Positions 9,024 to 17,205 are shown, counted from the first letter of the stretch. The stretch: 64,000 nucleotides of DNA from Schinkia azotoformans LMG 9581 (GCF_000307855.1 NZ_AJLR01000039.1:32326-96325), one strand, 5' to 3'. Numbers and translations: made by a program. The notes: a model not told the origin generated them from the sequence alone.

Positions 9024-9203
9024 ATGAAAAATATTAACTTTTTATTTTTAGGACTAGCCATCGCTACCGTTATTGCCCTAATGCTCATAGGTGTTGCTAT
9101 TGCTGATCGCAGTTTACTTGGCATCATCCTTTCGATTACAGCCACAGTATTAATAACGGGGTTAGGTTTTTCGCTAAAGAAAAAAATGAGAAAAGCGCTC
9201 TAA
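9024..9203 (+). CDS. ylaF: YlaF-family two-helix membrane protein (DUF5325)
   Basis: A 59-residue protein with two membrane segments (LFLGLAIATVIALMLIGVAI and IILSITATVLITGLGF) separated by ADRSLLG and a basic end SLKKKMRKAL. ATG 9024 follows AGGAG (9009-9013). Resembles B. subtilis YlaF, which precedes typA in the same divergent arrangement. Function unknown. The stop codon lies inside the terminator shared with suhB. Confidence 0.85.
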   Translation: MKNINFLFLGLAIATVIALMLIGVAIADRSLLGIILSITATVLITGLGFSLKKKMRKAL

Positions 9204-9223
9204 CAGCCCTTTTCTCATTTTTT
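9181..9223. terminator. Bidirectional terminator (ylaF / suhB)
   Basis: Perfect 15-bp stem AAAAAATGAGAAAAG / CTTTTCTCATTTTTT with a 13-nt loop. It contains the ends of both convergent genes. Confidence 0.9.
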
Positions 9224-10015
9224 AAAATAATTTTCCAAAATGTATTCATGTAAACCAGGTTTCGCTGCAAACACCGGTGTTTGTTTCGTTAACAGCTGTA
9301 ATGGCTCTCCACTTACCGAAGAAATTTTTCCGCCAAGTTCTTCAATTAATATCTTTCCTGCTGCATAGTCCCAAGGTGCGAGCCGCATGGAGAGGTATCC
9401 ATCTATTTTTCCTGAAGCAATATAAGCCATCTCAAGCGTGGCTGAACCAAATGATCTTGTCCCTCTTACATCCCTAATAAGCGCAGAGGTAATAGAAGAA
9501 TCTATCCGTTTATTCTCAATTCCCCATGCCGCATTAATACCAATAACTGCTTTTCCAATTTCAGTCGACTTTAGCGGTGGCAGTGCTTCTCCGTTTACAA
9601 ATGCACCACCACCTTTTACAGCATAATAAAGATCATCAGCAACAACATCGTAAATAAAGCCAATAACCCCTTCTCCATTATGATATATTCCCACTGAAAT
9701 TGCGAAATGTCGCTGCATATGTACAAAGTTCATGGTCCCATCAATCGGATCAATGATCCATACGATCCCATCAAGAGAAGTCAATTCTTCCCCATATCCT
9801 TCCTCACCAAGGATGTGATGTGATGGATATTTTTCATTAATTTTTTGGATAAAAAATTTTTCAATCTGTTTATCCATATTCGTTACTAGATCGGAAGCAT
9901 TTTCTTTAAAGTCTATTATTAATTTTTGCTTAAAGGACAAACGAATTTGATCTCCAGCATCTAAAACTAATACTTTTGCAAAATTGAAGACATTGTCCCA
10001 GTCATGTTTTTCCAA
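9215..10015 (-). CDS. suhB: Inositol monophosphatase family protein (SuhB/YktC)
   Basis: Mg-dependent, Li-sensitive phosphatase fold, about 266 residues. Motif A is WIIDPIDGTMNFVH, the first metal ligand is in GEEGYGEE, and motif B is WDYAAGKILIEELGG. It removes phosphate from inositol phosphates or related sugars, or from NADP/PAP-like substrates in some members; the physiological substrate here is open. TTG 10015 follows AAGGGGGG and gives the expected N-terminus; an in-frame extension to 10099 has no ribosome site. Matches B. subtilis yktC beside the yla cluster. Confidence 0.92.
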   Translation of the reverse strand: MEKHDWDNVFNFAKVLVLDAGDQIRLSFKQKLIIDFKENASDLVTNMDKQIEKFFIQKINEKYPSHHILGEEGYGEELTSLDGIVWIIDPIDGTMNFVHMQRHFAISVGIYHNGEGVIGFIYDVVADDLYYAVKGGGAFVNGEALPPLKSTEIGKAVIGINAAWGIENKRIDSSITSALIRDVRGTRSFGSATLEMAYIASGKIDGYLSMRLAPWDYAAGKILIEELGGKISSVSGEPLQLLTKQTPVFAAKPGLHEYILENYFKK

Positions 10016-10138
10016 ATCAATAGCCCCCCTTATAAAAACCTTTTTTCTATAATTATAATGCAAAGTTTTCCATAAGTATAATCTATCACAAATCCGCACA
10101 TAAAGAGACGAACCACTTTTAGGTTCGCCCTAGTTCTA

Positions 10139-10327
10139 TTATGCCTTTAAGCGAAGTATTTCTTGTCTGAATTGCTCTAAGATTAATTTTGATTTTTTGA
10201 TTTGTGCTTCATCATTTGCGACCATAGCATCATAAAGTGTTGCTAGTTCATAATCAATCTCGAGTCTTAGCACAGGTAATCTTTTTTCCGCTTCATTTCT
10301 TTTTATTACTCTTACAACTTGTTTCAC
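10139..10327 (-). CDS. ykzI: Small helical protein, probably YkzI-like
   Basis: 62 residues, rich in Glu and Lys, predicted as two helices (EKRLPVLRLEIDYELATLYDAM and EAQIKKSKLILEQFRQEILRL) that could form a coiled hairpin. No catalytic motif. It sits between the yktC- and yktB-type genes, where B. subtilis has ykzI; the symbol rests mainly on this position. It lies downstream of a 10328-10501 gap and is divergent from the 72-residue gene. Confidence 0.6.
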   Translation of the reverse strand: MKQVVRVIKRNEAEKRLPVLRLEIDYELATLYDAMVANDEAQIKKSKLILEQFRQEILRLKA

Positions 10328-10501
10328 CGTGCAAACACCCCTTTACATTTTAATGATCTCAATTTATAATAGCCTGAATTTTCTGAGTCCCTTATTCTTT
10401 GTATATACTATGAACTACGATATTGATTTGCAACAAAATTGATTGAAAACAGGCAAATTTGGAAATAGTTTTAGTATCATTCAATATAAAGGAGCAAACT
10501 A

Positions 10502-10720
10502 ATGAAGTTGATTTTTCCGCTTAGAAACGCAACTAGAACCACAATATATGTGACTGACACAACTCCCATTGTTGGTATTGAATATGGCTCAAAGCTTCCT
10601 AACGGTACTGTTCTTCAAAACCGTAATGAAAAATTAGCGTATGATATAAGTGGTCTTTATTTAGTTGATTACACATTAGGGGACAGATGGTGTGAAGGAA
10701 GCGTAATTGTAGCTAGATAA
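10502..10720 (+). CDS. Small hypothetical protein, 72 residues
   Basis: Not recognised. Beta-rich: IYVTDTTPIVGIEYGSKLPNG and LYLVDYTLGDRWCEGSVIVAR suggest a small barrel. It has an AAGGAG site 7 nt before ATG 10502 and ends just before a terminator. No signal peptide or membrane segment. It stands alone on the plus strand in a minus-strand cluster, so it has its own promoter, not located. Confidence 0.65.
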   Translation: MKLIFPLRNATRTTIYVTDTTPIVGIEYGSKLPNGTVLQNRNEKLAYDISGLYLVDYTLGDRWCEGSVIVAR

Positions 10721-10725
10721 AGAAA

Positions 10726-10756
10726 GGATGAAGAGCCGATGCAACGGTCTTCACCC
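10726..10756 (-). terminator. Terminator of yktB
   Basis: Minus strand: GGGTGAAGACCG and CGGCTCTTCATCC pair with one mismatch, followed by TTTCTTT. It overlaps the yktB stop codon. Confidence 0.75.
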
Positions 10757-11371
10757 AACTAAAGTTACCTTATAGATAGGAATTAATGTTTCAAAGGTAT
10801 CCTTAACAATCTGTGTAAATTGTTCACCATTTTTCAAAACAGGGTCATTCATGTCAAAATGCTTCCCGATTAGAAACTCACCTTTTTTGGTATCGCGGAA
10901 ACGAGCTAACCCTTTTTCCAATTCATCAGTTTCCGTTACGGAAAACGAGCCTTTTTGCATATGGTCTAAAGATATAACATAGTCATTTGGAACAGTCTTA
11001 ATTAAGCTAATATTGTTCATTAAAGCTTGGCCAATTTCTTTTTTGTTGGGTAATTCATAAATCAACGCAAGCCAAATAAAGGCATGATCATCAAACAGTC
11101 CTACTTGAAAATGCGGGTGTTTTTTATAGCCGCGTTTATTATTAGCAATCGCCAACCAAGTATCCTTTGGTGGATTTACAGTACGTCTTGCATGCTTTGC
11201 AATATGCAGGTACATTTCATTGCTTAGTTTCATTGAAAGATCGTCTGCAAGGACTTGACCAATTTTCTGAAATTTCGGTTGTATATTCCCACGAATTAAT
11301 TCCATTCGTTCTTCTAATCCTTCAACAGAAAAGATCTCAAAGTCTTTTTGTGAAAATCCTGTAAAATTCAA
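10751..11371 (-). CDS. yktB: YktB, UPF0637 family protein
   Basis: About 206 residues, the family's usual size. The segment HIAKHARRTVNPPKDTWLAIANNKRGYKKHPHFQVGLFDDHAFIWLALIYE is characteristic of UPF0637. Function unknown; cytosolic, without signal or membrane segments. TTG 11371 is preferred: GGAG lies 8 nt upstream, whereas GTG 11380 directly abuts that site. It follows yktA by 23 nt on the same strand, matching B. subtilis yktA-yktB. Confidence 0.88.
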   Translation of the reverse strand: MNFTGFSQKDFEIFSVEGLEERMELIRGNIQPKFQKIGQVLADDLSMKLSNEMYLHIAKHARRTVNPPKDTWLAIANNKRGYKKHPHFQVGLFDDHAFIWLALIYELPNKKEIGQALMNNISLIKTVPNDYVISLDHMQKGSFSVTETDELEKGLARFRDTKKGEFLIGKHFDMNDPVLKNGEQFTQIVKDTFETLIPIYKVTLVG

Positions 11372-11394
11372 TTTGTTCACTCCATCATCTGTTT

Positions 11395-11667
11395 CTACAT
11401 TTTTATTTTTTGACCTTGGTCAGTATCTTTTGCTTGTTTTATTGTACGGTAGCAGGAAAAACCCGATGCTTTCTCAAATTGTCCGCATAGTTGTTTTTCT
11501 TCCCCAATACTCGGGACTATTTCCTTAAAACGGCGATAGGAAGCTAACAGCTTTTCACGGCTAACTCCTTTGTCATAGGCTTCTTCTACACATTGAAAAA
11601 AATAAATCACGTCAATGATTTCCTGCTTATTCCAATCAAGCGATAATGGATAACTGTAATTTTCCAA
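11395..11667 (-). CDS. yktA: YktA, UPF0223 family protein
   Basis: About 90 residues. The pattern [30 protein letters not shown]...[10 protein letters not shown] matches UPF0223 (B. subtilis YktA), a small all-helical protein of unknown function. TTG 11667, 6 nt after GGGTG, gives the [12 protein letters not shown] start that aligns with the family; a GTG at 11676 overlaps the ribosome site. First gene of a yktA-yktB pair. Confidence 0.88.
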   Translation of the reverse strand: MENYSYPLSLDWNKQEIIDVIYFFQCVEEAYDKGVSREKLLASYRRFKEIVPSIGEEKQLCGQFEKASGFSCYRTIKQAKDTDQGQKIKM

Positions 11668-11685
11668 TTTATACACCCACTTTAC

Positions 11686-11706
11686 TTGTCTAGCTGTCTA
11701 GCTCCA
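11686..11706 (-). repeat. Remnant of the dispersed 3'-end element
   Basis: Only the distal end (GGAGCTAGACA) is left, with GCTAGACA duplicated. It begins one base after the stop codon of the upstream nitronate-monooxygenase gene, in the same orientation as the full copies. Confidence 0.65.
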
Positions 11707-11707
11707 A

Positions 11708-12664
11708 TTATACCCAGTTTCTTCTAATTGATTCAGCTTCACCTATCATTCTTTCAAATAGTTCAGCTACTGTCGGAACATCCTTTATTAAGCCCATAAC
11801 TTGGCCGGCCCAACCAAAGCCTTCTTGATCATTTCCATCATAAATATAACGTTTATTCGCTTCACCACTAATAAATTCTCTTAAATGTTCATAATCACCA
11901 AACTCTTTTTCAAGTTCAAGAATTTTATTTGTAAAATCATTGGCGATTGCTCTAGCAGGAGCACCGATAGAACGTTTAATTACAACTGTATCATTCTCCG
12001 TTCCTTCTACAAGGCGATTTTTATAATGTTCATGGGCATGGACACATTCCTTAGTTGCAATAAATCTAGTGCCCATTTCAATTCCTTCAGCACCTAAAGC
12101 AAGTGCTGCCAGCATCCCACGACCATCACCAATCCCACCTGAGGCAATAACTGGAATTGACACAGCATCAACTACTTGCGGAATTAAAACAAATGTACCG
12201 GTATCACTTCTACCAAGATGGCCTCCGCCTTCCTGACCAACTACCATCACTGCATCCGCCCCTAGTTCTTCAGCCTTTTCAGCCTGGCGTCTTGCCGCGA
12301 CTAACACCAATTTTTTTATATCCACCCCTTTTAGCATGTCAAAAATAGGAGCTGGGTTCCCACCTGTCATCGTAATAGCGGGAACTTTCTCATCTATGGC
12401 TACTTGAAGCATATGCTCGTATTTTCTGCCGTGCTGGCCGATCGCATAATTCACTCCAAAGGGTTTATCTGTTTTCTGCCTTACTTTATGTATTTCTTCC
12501 CTGAGTTCCTCCGGAGTTTGTAAAGACATAGCTGTAATTTGTCCAAGACCCCCGGCATTTGAAACAGCTGCGGCTAAATCAGAATAAGCTAAGTACGCTA
12601 ACCCTCCTTGAATGATTGGGTATTGAATACCTAACAAGTTTGTAATTCTTGTTTCCCATTCCAT
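11708..12664 (-). CDS. Nitronate monooxygenase / FabK-type FMN enzyme
   Basis: 318-residue TIM-barrel flavoprotein of the 2-nitropropane dioxygenase/FabK superfamily. Visible motifs: PIIQGGLAYLAYSDLAAAVSNAGGLGQI at the N-terminus, GVNYAIG, VVGQEGGGHLGR (FMN phosphate region) and VIASGGIGDGRGMLAALALGAEGIEMGTRF. Members either oxidise toxic alkyl nitronates or reduce enoyl-ACP (FabK); the two cannot be separated by eye. ATG 12664 follows GGGGAGGG. It is divergent from speA and stands before the yktAB pair. Confidence 0.85.
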   Translation of the reverse strand: MEWETRITNLLGIQYPIIQGGLAYLAYSDLAAAVSNAGGLGQITAMSLQTPEELREEIHKVRQKTDKPFGVNYAIGQHGRKYEHMLQVAIDEKVPAITMTGGNPAPIFDMLKGVDIKKLVLVAARRQAEKAEELGADAVMVVGQEGGGHLGRSDTGTFVLIPQVVDAVSIPVIASGGIGDGRGMLAALALGAEGIEMGTRFIATKECVHAHEHYKNRLVEGTENDTVVIKRSIGAPARAIANDFTNKILELEKEFGDYEHLREFISGEANKRYIYDGNDQEGFGWAGQVMGLIKDVPTVAELFERMIGEAESIRRNWV

Positions 12665-12758
12665 CAAAAACCCTCCCCATTTGTTCGTTAAAATTCTTTG
12701 TTATCTATTCATTTTAAACGTTTTTGGGGAAAAGATAAAAGAAAGAAGCGAAATTTTC

Positions 12759-12786
12759 TTGAAAATTTTTATGCTTCTGTTAAAAT
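12759..12786 (+). promoter_or_regulatory. Probable SigA promoter of speA
   Basis: TTGAAA (12759-12764), 16-nt spacer, TAAAAT (12781-12786) preceded by TGT. The start codon lies about 40 nt downstream. Confidence 0.6.
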
Positions 12787-12827
12787 TTAAATGTTTGTTT
12801 AAAGTTAATCGTATTGAGGTGTCTAAA

Positions 12828-14300
12828 TTGAATCAAAATGAAACTCCCCTTTTTACAGGGCTATTAGAACATGCAAAGAAAAATCCGATTCAATTTCACA
12901 TCCCTGGACATAAAAAGGGAGTAGGAATTGATCCTGAGTTTAGAGATTTCATTGGTAAAAATGCTTTATCCATTGATTTGATTAATATTGGTCCTTTGGA
13001 TGACTTACATCATCCTCACGGGATTATCATGCAAGCACAAGAATTAGCGGCAGAAGCATTTGGGGCTGATTATACATTTTTCTCTGTACAAGGAACAAGC
13101 GGCGCCATTATGACGATGGTTATGTCCGTATGCAAACCCGGAGATAAAATAATCGTGCCCAGAAATGTCCATAAATCTATTATGTCTGCGATTATTTTCT
13201 CTGGTGCAACACCGATTTTTATCCATCCAGCGATCGATAAAAATCTCGGCATATCCCATGGAATAACAACAGATGCGGTCCGTAAAGCGTTAGAGGCACA
13301 TCCCGATGCAAAAGGCTTACTTGTAATAAATCCAACATACTTTGGTATCGCAGCTAATTTAAAAGAAATAGTTGATATCGCCCATTCCTACGACATTCCG
13401 GTATTAGTGGATGAGGCACATGGTGTCCACATCCATTTCCATGATGACCTTCCAATGTCTGCCATGCAGGCTGGTGCAGATATGGCTGCCACAAGTGTTC
13501 ATAAGTTAGGCGGATCGATGACACAAAGTTCAATCTTAAATATAAAAGAAGGATTAGTATCAAGAAAGCATGTACAAGCCATTATTAGTATGCTGACAAC
13601 CACATCTACTTCTTATTTATTATTAGCATCTTTAGACTGTGCCCGCCGCCAATTGGCTACTAAAGGAAAAGAACTGGCTGAGAAAGTAATAGGTCTTGCT
13701 GGATTGGCCCGGAAAAGAATTAACGAAATCCCGAACTTGTATTGTGTTGGTGAAGAAATACTTGGTACAAAAGCAACCTATGATTATGACCCTACGAAGT
13801 TAATTATATCGGTGAAGGATCTTGGTCTGACAGGATATGAGGTAGAAGTTTGGCTCCGTGAACATTACACGATCGAGGTTGAGTTATCTGACCTATATAA
13901 CATCTTATGTATTGTTACACCAGGAGATACAGAAGAAGAGATCAATATTTTAGTCGAAGCACTTCGTGAACTTTCATACAGCCGGACTGAAATAACATCA
14001 TCCACAAAAGCATTGGAAGTTCATGTTCCAAATATCCCATTATTGGCATTATCGCCTCGTGATGCCTTTTATTCCGAGGTTGAAGTTGTTTCGATTGAAG
14101 AATCAGTCGGAAGAATTATCGCTGAGTTTGTTATGGTTTATCCACCGGGAATTCCGATTTTAATACCAGGGGAGATTATTTCGCAGGAAAACGTTGATTA
14201 TATTAAGGAGAACCTTGAGGTTGGTTTACCTGTTCAGGGACCTGAAGACCCTGAATTAAAAACAATTCGTGTAATTAAAGAATACCGAGCAATCAAATAA
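12828..14300 (+). CDS. speA: Arginine decarboxylase (class III aminotransferase-like fold)
   Basis: PLP enzyme converting arginine to agmatine, the first step of polyamine synthesis in Bacillus. 490 residues, the length of B. subtilis SpeA. N-terminal QFHIPGHKKG, LSIDLINIGPLDDLH, the PLP-lysine motif SVHKLGGS, VDEAHGVHIHF and the C-terminal YPPGIPILIPGE are all present. TTG 12828 lies 6 nt after GAGGTG; an upstream extension to 12681 is hydrophobic noise without a ribosome site. It is convergent with the SR1 RNA gene, the same neighbourhood as in B. subtilis. Confidence 0.95.
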   Translation: MNQNETPLFTGLLEHAKKNPIQFHIPGHKKGVGIDPEFRDFIGKNALSIDLINIGPLDDLHHPHGIIMQAQELAAEAFGADYTFFSVQGTSGAIMTMVMSVCKPGDKIIVPRNVHKSIMSAIIFSGATPIFIHPAIDKNLGISHGITTDAVRKALEAHPDAKGLLVINPTYFGIAANLKEIVDIAHSYDIPVLVDEAHGVHIHFHDDLPMSAMQAGADMAATSVHKLGGSMTQSSILNIKEGLVSRKHVQAIISMLTTTSTSYLLLASLDCARRQLATKGKELAEKVIGLAGLARKRINEIPNLYCVGEEILGTKATYDYDPTKLIISVKDLGLTGYEVEVWLREHYTIEVELSDLYNILCIVTPGDTEEEINILVEALRELSYSRTEITSSTKALEVHVPNIPLLALSPRDAFYSEVEVVSIEESVGRIIAEFVMVYPPGIPILIPGEIISQENVDYIKENLEVGLPVQGPEDPELKTIRVIKEYRAIK

Positions 14301-14315
14301 AATATAAATAAAAAT

Positions 14316-14342
14316 AGAGTGTAGCTAAATGTGCCACACTCT
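14316..14342. terminator. Bidirectional terminator (speA / SR1)
   Basis: AGAGTGT / ACACTCT stem with inner GC pairing; TTATTATTT follows on plus and ATTTTTATTT on minus. It ends both speA and the SR1-like RNA. Confidence 0.8.
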
Positions 14343-14380
14343 TTATTATTTCAATTCATAACAATTTAATAATGTGAAAA

Positions 14381-14500
14381 TTATTTTTCTACTTCTTCAT
14401 GCTCACAAGAATCACAGCATTTAGCGTAAAGAGTTGTCACTTTTTCATCTTCGAAGTGGTCAATTGTGTTTTCACATTGCTGACAGACGATCGTACCCAT
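14381..14500 (-). CDS. sr1P: SR1P, GapA-binding peptide encoded by SR1
   Basis: 39 residues, exactly the length of B. subtilis SR1P. The opening MGTIVCQQC and the block HFEDEKVTTLYAKCC match that peptide; two Cys pairs (CQQC and CDSC, plus an adjacent Cys) suggest metal binding. SR1P binds glyceraldehyde dehydrogenase GapA and promotes its interaction with RNase J1, whose gene rnjA is also in this window. A purine-rich AAGGGG lies 12 nt upstream; an in-frame ATG at 14512 directly follows that site and is less likely. Confidence 0.9.
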   Translation of the reverse strand: MGTIVCQQCENTIDHFEDEKVTTLYAKCCDSCEHEEVEK

Positions 14501-14548
14501 GATTGATTTCATCCCCTTCGAAACGGTTTAATAAGTTATCATATTTCC

Positions 14549-14577
14549 ATGATAATATGTCATACTATTAGTGTCAA
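14549..14577 (-). promoter_or_regulatory. SigA promoter of SR1
   Basis: On the minus strand TTGACA (14577-14572), 17-nt spacer, TATCAT (14554-14549). Near-consensus, so expected to be strong and controlled by repression. Confidence 0.85.
14554..14564 (-). promoter_or_regulatory. CcpN-like operator overlapping the SR1 promoter
   Basis: TATGACATATT on the minus strand fits the remembered CcpN consensus TRTGHYATAYW at all positions and abuts the -10 box. In B. subtilis CcpN represses sr1 under glycolytic conditions. Confidence 0.55.
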
Positions 14578-14587
14578 GACCATTTTA

Positions 14588-14598
14588 GGTATAACACA
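14588..14598 (-). promoter_or_regulatory. Second CcpN-like site upstream of the SR1 -35 box
   Basis: TGTGTTATACC on the minus strand, one mismatch from TRTGHYATAYW, centred 34 nt upstream of the first site. A two-site layout is known for B. subtilis sr1. Confidence 0.45.
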
Positions 14599-14665
14599 TT
14601 TAAAAATAACTCCGACATAATTTTACATAATTCAACAAATCTCATTTTCGGAATCCTTTTCCTAG

Positions 14666-14695
14666 TTGTAAATGGACTTTAAAAAATGCTATGAT
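14666..14695 (+). promoter_or_regulatory. Probable promoter of the DUF1885-like gene
   Basis: TTGTAA (14666-14671), 18-nt spacer, extended -10 TGCTATGAT ending at 14695. Confidence 0.55.
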
Positions 14696-14736
14696 ATTAG
14701 ACGGGTTATAGTATACGGTTTAGAGGGGGATTTTAT

Positions 14737-15171
14737 ATGTCGAGAACAGCATACATAAAACTTGTACCTGCATCAAATAAGCAAGAAGTAACTATAGATG
14801 ATCTTAGAGATTATTTAAATTATTATCAGGAAATTACAAGTAAAACTGGTGAGCAACTTGGTTGGAATTATGAAAATTCCGCTTTCCCATATGAAATAAA
14901 AGAGCGTGAAGATTCTAATCATGAATGGTTTTATTTGAAAGGAACTTCTGATCGATATAATTTTATCCTTTTAGGGGTAGGTTCCGAAGAAATTAAAGAA
15001 GAAGACGGTTCAGCAAGAAAGCAAAATTTCATTCAAGTGGCCCTTCCTGAATCCGCTAATTTCGGCGATAAAAATAAAGCAGTTGAATTCATTAAATTTT
15101 TAGGCCGCAAATTAAACGGAGAGGTTCATCTATTCAACGGCAGAATTATGTACTTTTACGATAAAAAATAA
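14737..15171 (+). CDS. DUF1885-like Bacillus protein, 144 residues
   Basis: Cytosolic protein with an N-terminal domain (AYIKLVPASNKQEVTIDDLRDYLNYYQEIT) and a C-terminal part with LLGVGSEEI and a typical ending FLGRKLNGEVHLFNGRIMYFYDKK. I believe it belongs to DUF1885, a Bacillus-restricted family of unknown function; this is recollection, not a search. AGAGGGGG precedes ATG 14737. It is monocistronic, with its own promoter and terminator, between SR1 and the M23 lipoprotein gene. Confidence 0.65.
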   Translation: MSRTAYIKLVPASNKQEVTIDDLRDYLNYYQEITSKTGEQLGWNYENSAFPYEIKEREDSNHEWFYLKGTSDRYNFILLGVGSEEIKEEDGSARKQNFIQVALPESANFGDKNKAVEFIKFLGRKLNGEVHLFNGRIMYFYDKK

Positions 15172-15177
15172 AGTGAG

Positions 15178-15206
15178 AAAGAGGCTGTCTTTTCGACAGC
15201 CTCTTT
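15178..15206. terminator. Bidirectional terminator
   Basis: AAAGAGGCTGTC / GACAGCCTCTTT, perfect stem with a 5-nt loop. Confidence 0.88.
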
Positions 15207-15208
15207 GA

Positions 15209-16288
15209 TTATGAAAACACTGTTTTTAGTACTTTTTCAATTTCTTTTTCCGTTAATCCTTTCCAAAACAATTCTCCCCTATACAATAGATCTAAATGGA
15301 GATGTAATTCCGTTCGGTCTCCTTTCACATCACCGCTTGTCCCAGTATTGCCAACATAACCGATTAGGGTATCAGCACTTACCCCATCACCAACCTGCAA
15401 ATCCTCAGGAATCCGATCTAAATGAGCAAATCGCGCTTGAAGACCATTTTCATATTGAATCCAAACCTGTCGTCCTCTTAATCGATCTAAAATATAGGCT
15501 GGCGTAAACCCAACTTCCGCCGCAATTCCCAGTTCTTGATTTCGCTCTTCCTTCGAACTGTATCTCTTATACTCGTGATCAGCCCGTACAACGATTCCAT
15601 CCGCCATCGCAAATACCTTTGTTTGTTCGTTCATCGGCACACCTGTGGAAAACCCATACCAGTCCATTCCTTCATGGACTCCGTTGCGATATGCCCGCTT
15701 AGCGCCAGGTAAGTGGGATCGTATTGTATCTACCTGCGCGCCTTTGATTGGACTTTCAAGAATATCCATGATCTCAATTACATTTTCAACGCTGCCAAGG
15801 TACGAGAGCTCGGTAACTTCATTATTTATTTTCGGTTCAATTATTTTTGATGTATTAATAAATGTTTTGTCATTTTGAGTTTTAACCATCAGCCCTAATT
15901 TTTCTTGTAAAAAGGCCACTGATAGCCATGCCTCGTCACCTATGATTTTAAAATCCTCAGTTGCAATAGGTAATAGTAATCCATTTTTCTGAACTACAGG
16001 TATAGTATCAATTAAATAAAACTGGTATTCACCTGAATGCAACATAAGTGTTTTATTAATTTCATCAAAATTTGCTTTTGCCTTTGTCGTTTTAATCAAT
16101 GACTCTACTGGTATTAAAACTACCTCACCATCATTTTTAAATGGTATTTCTGTCCACGTCTCGTTTCCCGTCTTTTCCTTTTCTTCTGGTGTTTCCTGCT
16201 TTAATTCATTTGAATGATTCCGAAAATAACTTGATTCACAACCAAAAAAAAACATCATACAAGCTAGACAGAGGAGCAGTTTTTTCAA
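15209..16288 (-). CDS. M23-family metallopeptidase lipoprotein
   Basis: Exported lipoprotein of 359 residues: signal peptide ending in FFGC, a linker rich in Glu, Lys and Thr, a copper-amine-oxidase-N-like beta domain (about 50-150, LLLPIATEDFKIIGDEAWLSVAFLQEKLG), then a C-terminal M23 domain. Zinc motifs HEGMD and HLHLD match HxxxD and HxH, so a peptidoglycan endopeptidase activity is likely. TTG 16288 follows GGAGGG. It is followed upstream by a polysaccharide deacetylase lipoprotein on the same strand, suggesting cell-wall remodelling. Confidence 0.85.
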   Translation of the reverse strand: MKKLLLCLACMMFFFGCESSYFRNHSNELKQETPEEKEKTGNETWTEIPFKNDGEVVLIPVESLIKTTKAKANFDEINKTLMLHSGEYQFYLIDTIPVVQKNGLLLPIATEDFKIIGDEAWLSVAFLQEKLGLMVKTQNDKTFINTSKIIEPKINNEVTELSYLGSVENVIEIMDILESPIKGAQVDTIRSHLPGAKRAYRNGVHEGMDWYGFSTGVPMNEQTKVFAMADGIVVRADHEYKRYSSKEERNQELGIAAEVGFTPAYILDRLRGRQVWIQYENGLQARFAHLDRIPEDLQVGDGVSADTLIGYVGNTGTSGDVKGDRTELHLHLDLLYRGELFWKGLTEKEIEKVLKTVFS

Positions 16289-16352
16289 ATATGACCACCC
16301 TCCTTTTTATGCATTCCATCATTATTCCCAATTTTTATTTATTTAAACAAAA

Positions 16353-16376
16353 AACTGCCTCCCGAAGGAAACAGTT
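16353..16376 (-). terminator. Terminator of the polysaccharide deacetylase gene
   Basis: Minus strand AACTGTTTCC-TTCG-GGAGGCAGTT followed by TTTTTGTTT. It contains the stop codon; the stem has G-U pairs. Confidence 0.75.
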
Positions 16377-17205
16377 ATTCTATAGTTTCTATTAAGTTGG
16401 GATCGGCGGCTTGATACCCTTTATTCTCTAAACCTATCACAATGTCTTGTAGGGCCTCATTCGTCCATTCACGATCATGCATTAATAAATTGGCTCCTTT
16501 ATGAAGCAGCTCTGTGTTAACCATGATAGTAGTTAACGCTTCTTTACTCATGTAATTTTTCATAAAATCATAACCATAGGACCAATTCATTAGGACCATT
16601 TTTTCATCAGCCACTACTTGTCTGCTATAATCCGTATTAACACCATGTGGTGCCCGAAAAAATTTCGGTCTTTCACCAATTATTTTTTCAACTAAATCAT
16701 TTAATTCAACAATTTCTTTGTATTGTTCTTCATTGGATAATGTTTTTAAGTTTTGATGAGTCATAGTGTGATTTCCGATCAGAAAGCCCATTTCATGAAT
16801 TGCCTTCAATACAGCCTCTTGTTCAGGCGTTTGCAAAAAGTGACCATTGACAAAAAAGATTGCATTCACATTTAAATTCTTCAATGTTTTTGCCATTTCA
16901 AGGGCATGCTTATCAGGTGCATCATCTATAGTTAACAAAATGACATGATCCGGTGCATCACCAATTGGTTCAATGTTAAAATTTTTTGGATTGATTTTAT
17001 ACTGCGGCAAAACTTTCGGGGCATTCGTTATTTCGGTTTGTTCGACAGTTTGTTCAACCTCTGTTACCACTGGGGTTGATTCCTTCGCAACAGTGGCCAC
17101 AGCTTCCTTGATTTTTTCCTGCTCCTTCCCCTGTCTCTCTTCTGTTTCTGAACAAGCCGATAATACAATTATTAAAAATAGAAAAAGTAGTAATCGAAGT
17201 TTCAT
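16375..17205 (-). CDS. Polysaccharide deacetylase-family lipoprotein
   Basis: 276 residues. Signal peptide with lipobox LSAC, a Glu/Val/Thr-rich spacer (residues about 20-65), then a NodB-homology domain. Motif 1 is TIDDAPD (the canonical TFDDG is altered), motif 2 GNHTMTH carries the metal His pair, and RAPHG matches motif 3. It probably removes acetyl groups from peptidoglycan or another polymer at the outer face. ATG 17205 follows a GGGGGG site. The altered motif 1 keeps both Asp residues, so activity is plausible. Confidence 0.87.
   Translation of the reverse strand: MKLRLLLFLFLIIVLSACSETEERQGKEQEKIKEAVATVAKESTPVVTEVEQTVEQTEITNAPKVLPQYKINPKNFNIEPIGDAPDHVILLTIDDAPDKHALEMAKTLKNLNVNAIFFVNGHFLQTPEQEAVLKAIHEMGFLIGNHTMTHQNLKTLSNEEQYKEIVELNDLVEKIIGERPKFFRAPHGVNTDYSRQVVADEKMVLMNWSYGYDFMKNYMSKEALTTIMVNTELLHKGANLLMHDREWTNEALQDIVIGLENKGYQAADPNLIETIE

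Larger units (their letters stand above)
14316..14542 (-). ncRNA. sr1: SR1-like dual-function small RNA
   Basis: Inferred RNA of about 225-235 nt from the start predicted about 7 nt after the -10 box to the terminator shared with speA. It encodes the SR1P peptide in its 5' half and has about 65 nt of non-coding 3' part. In B. subtilis the 205-nt SR1 RNA base-pairs with ahrC mRNA, the activator of arginine catabolism, and encodes the GapA-binding peptide. Location between the pdh/slp block and speA matches B. subtilis. The antisense function here is inference. Confidence 0.75.

Noticed and set aside
12681..12827. 49-codon N-terminal extension of speA
   Set aside because: No ribosome site; covers the promoter; SpeA homologues start at TTG 12828.
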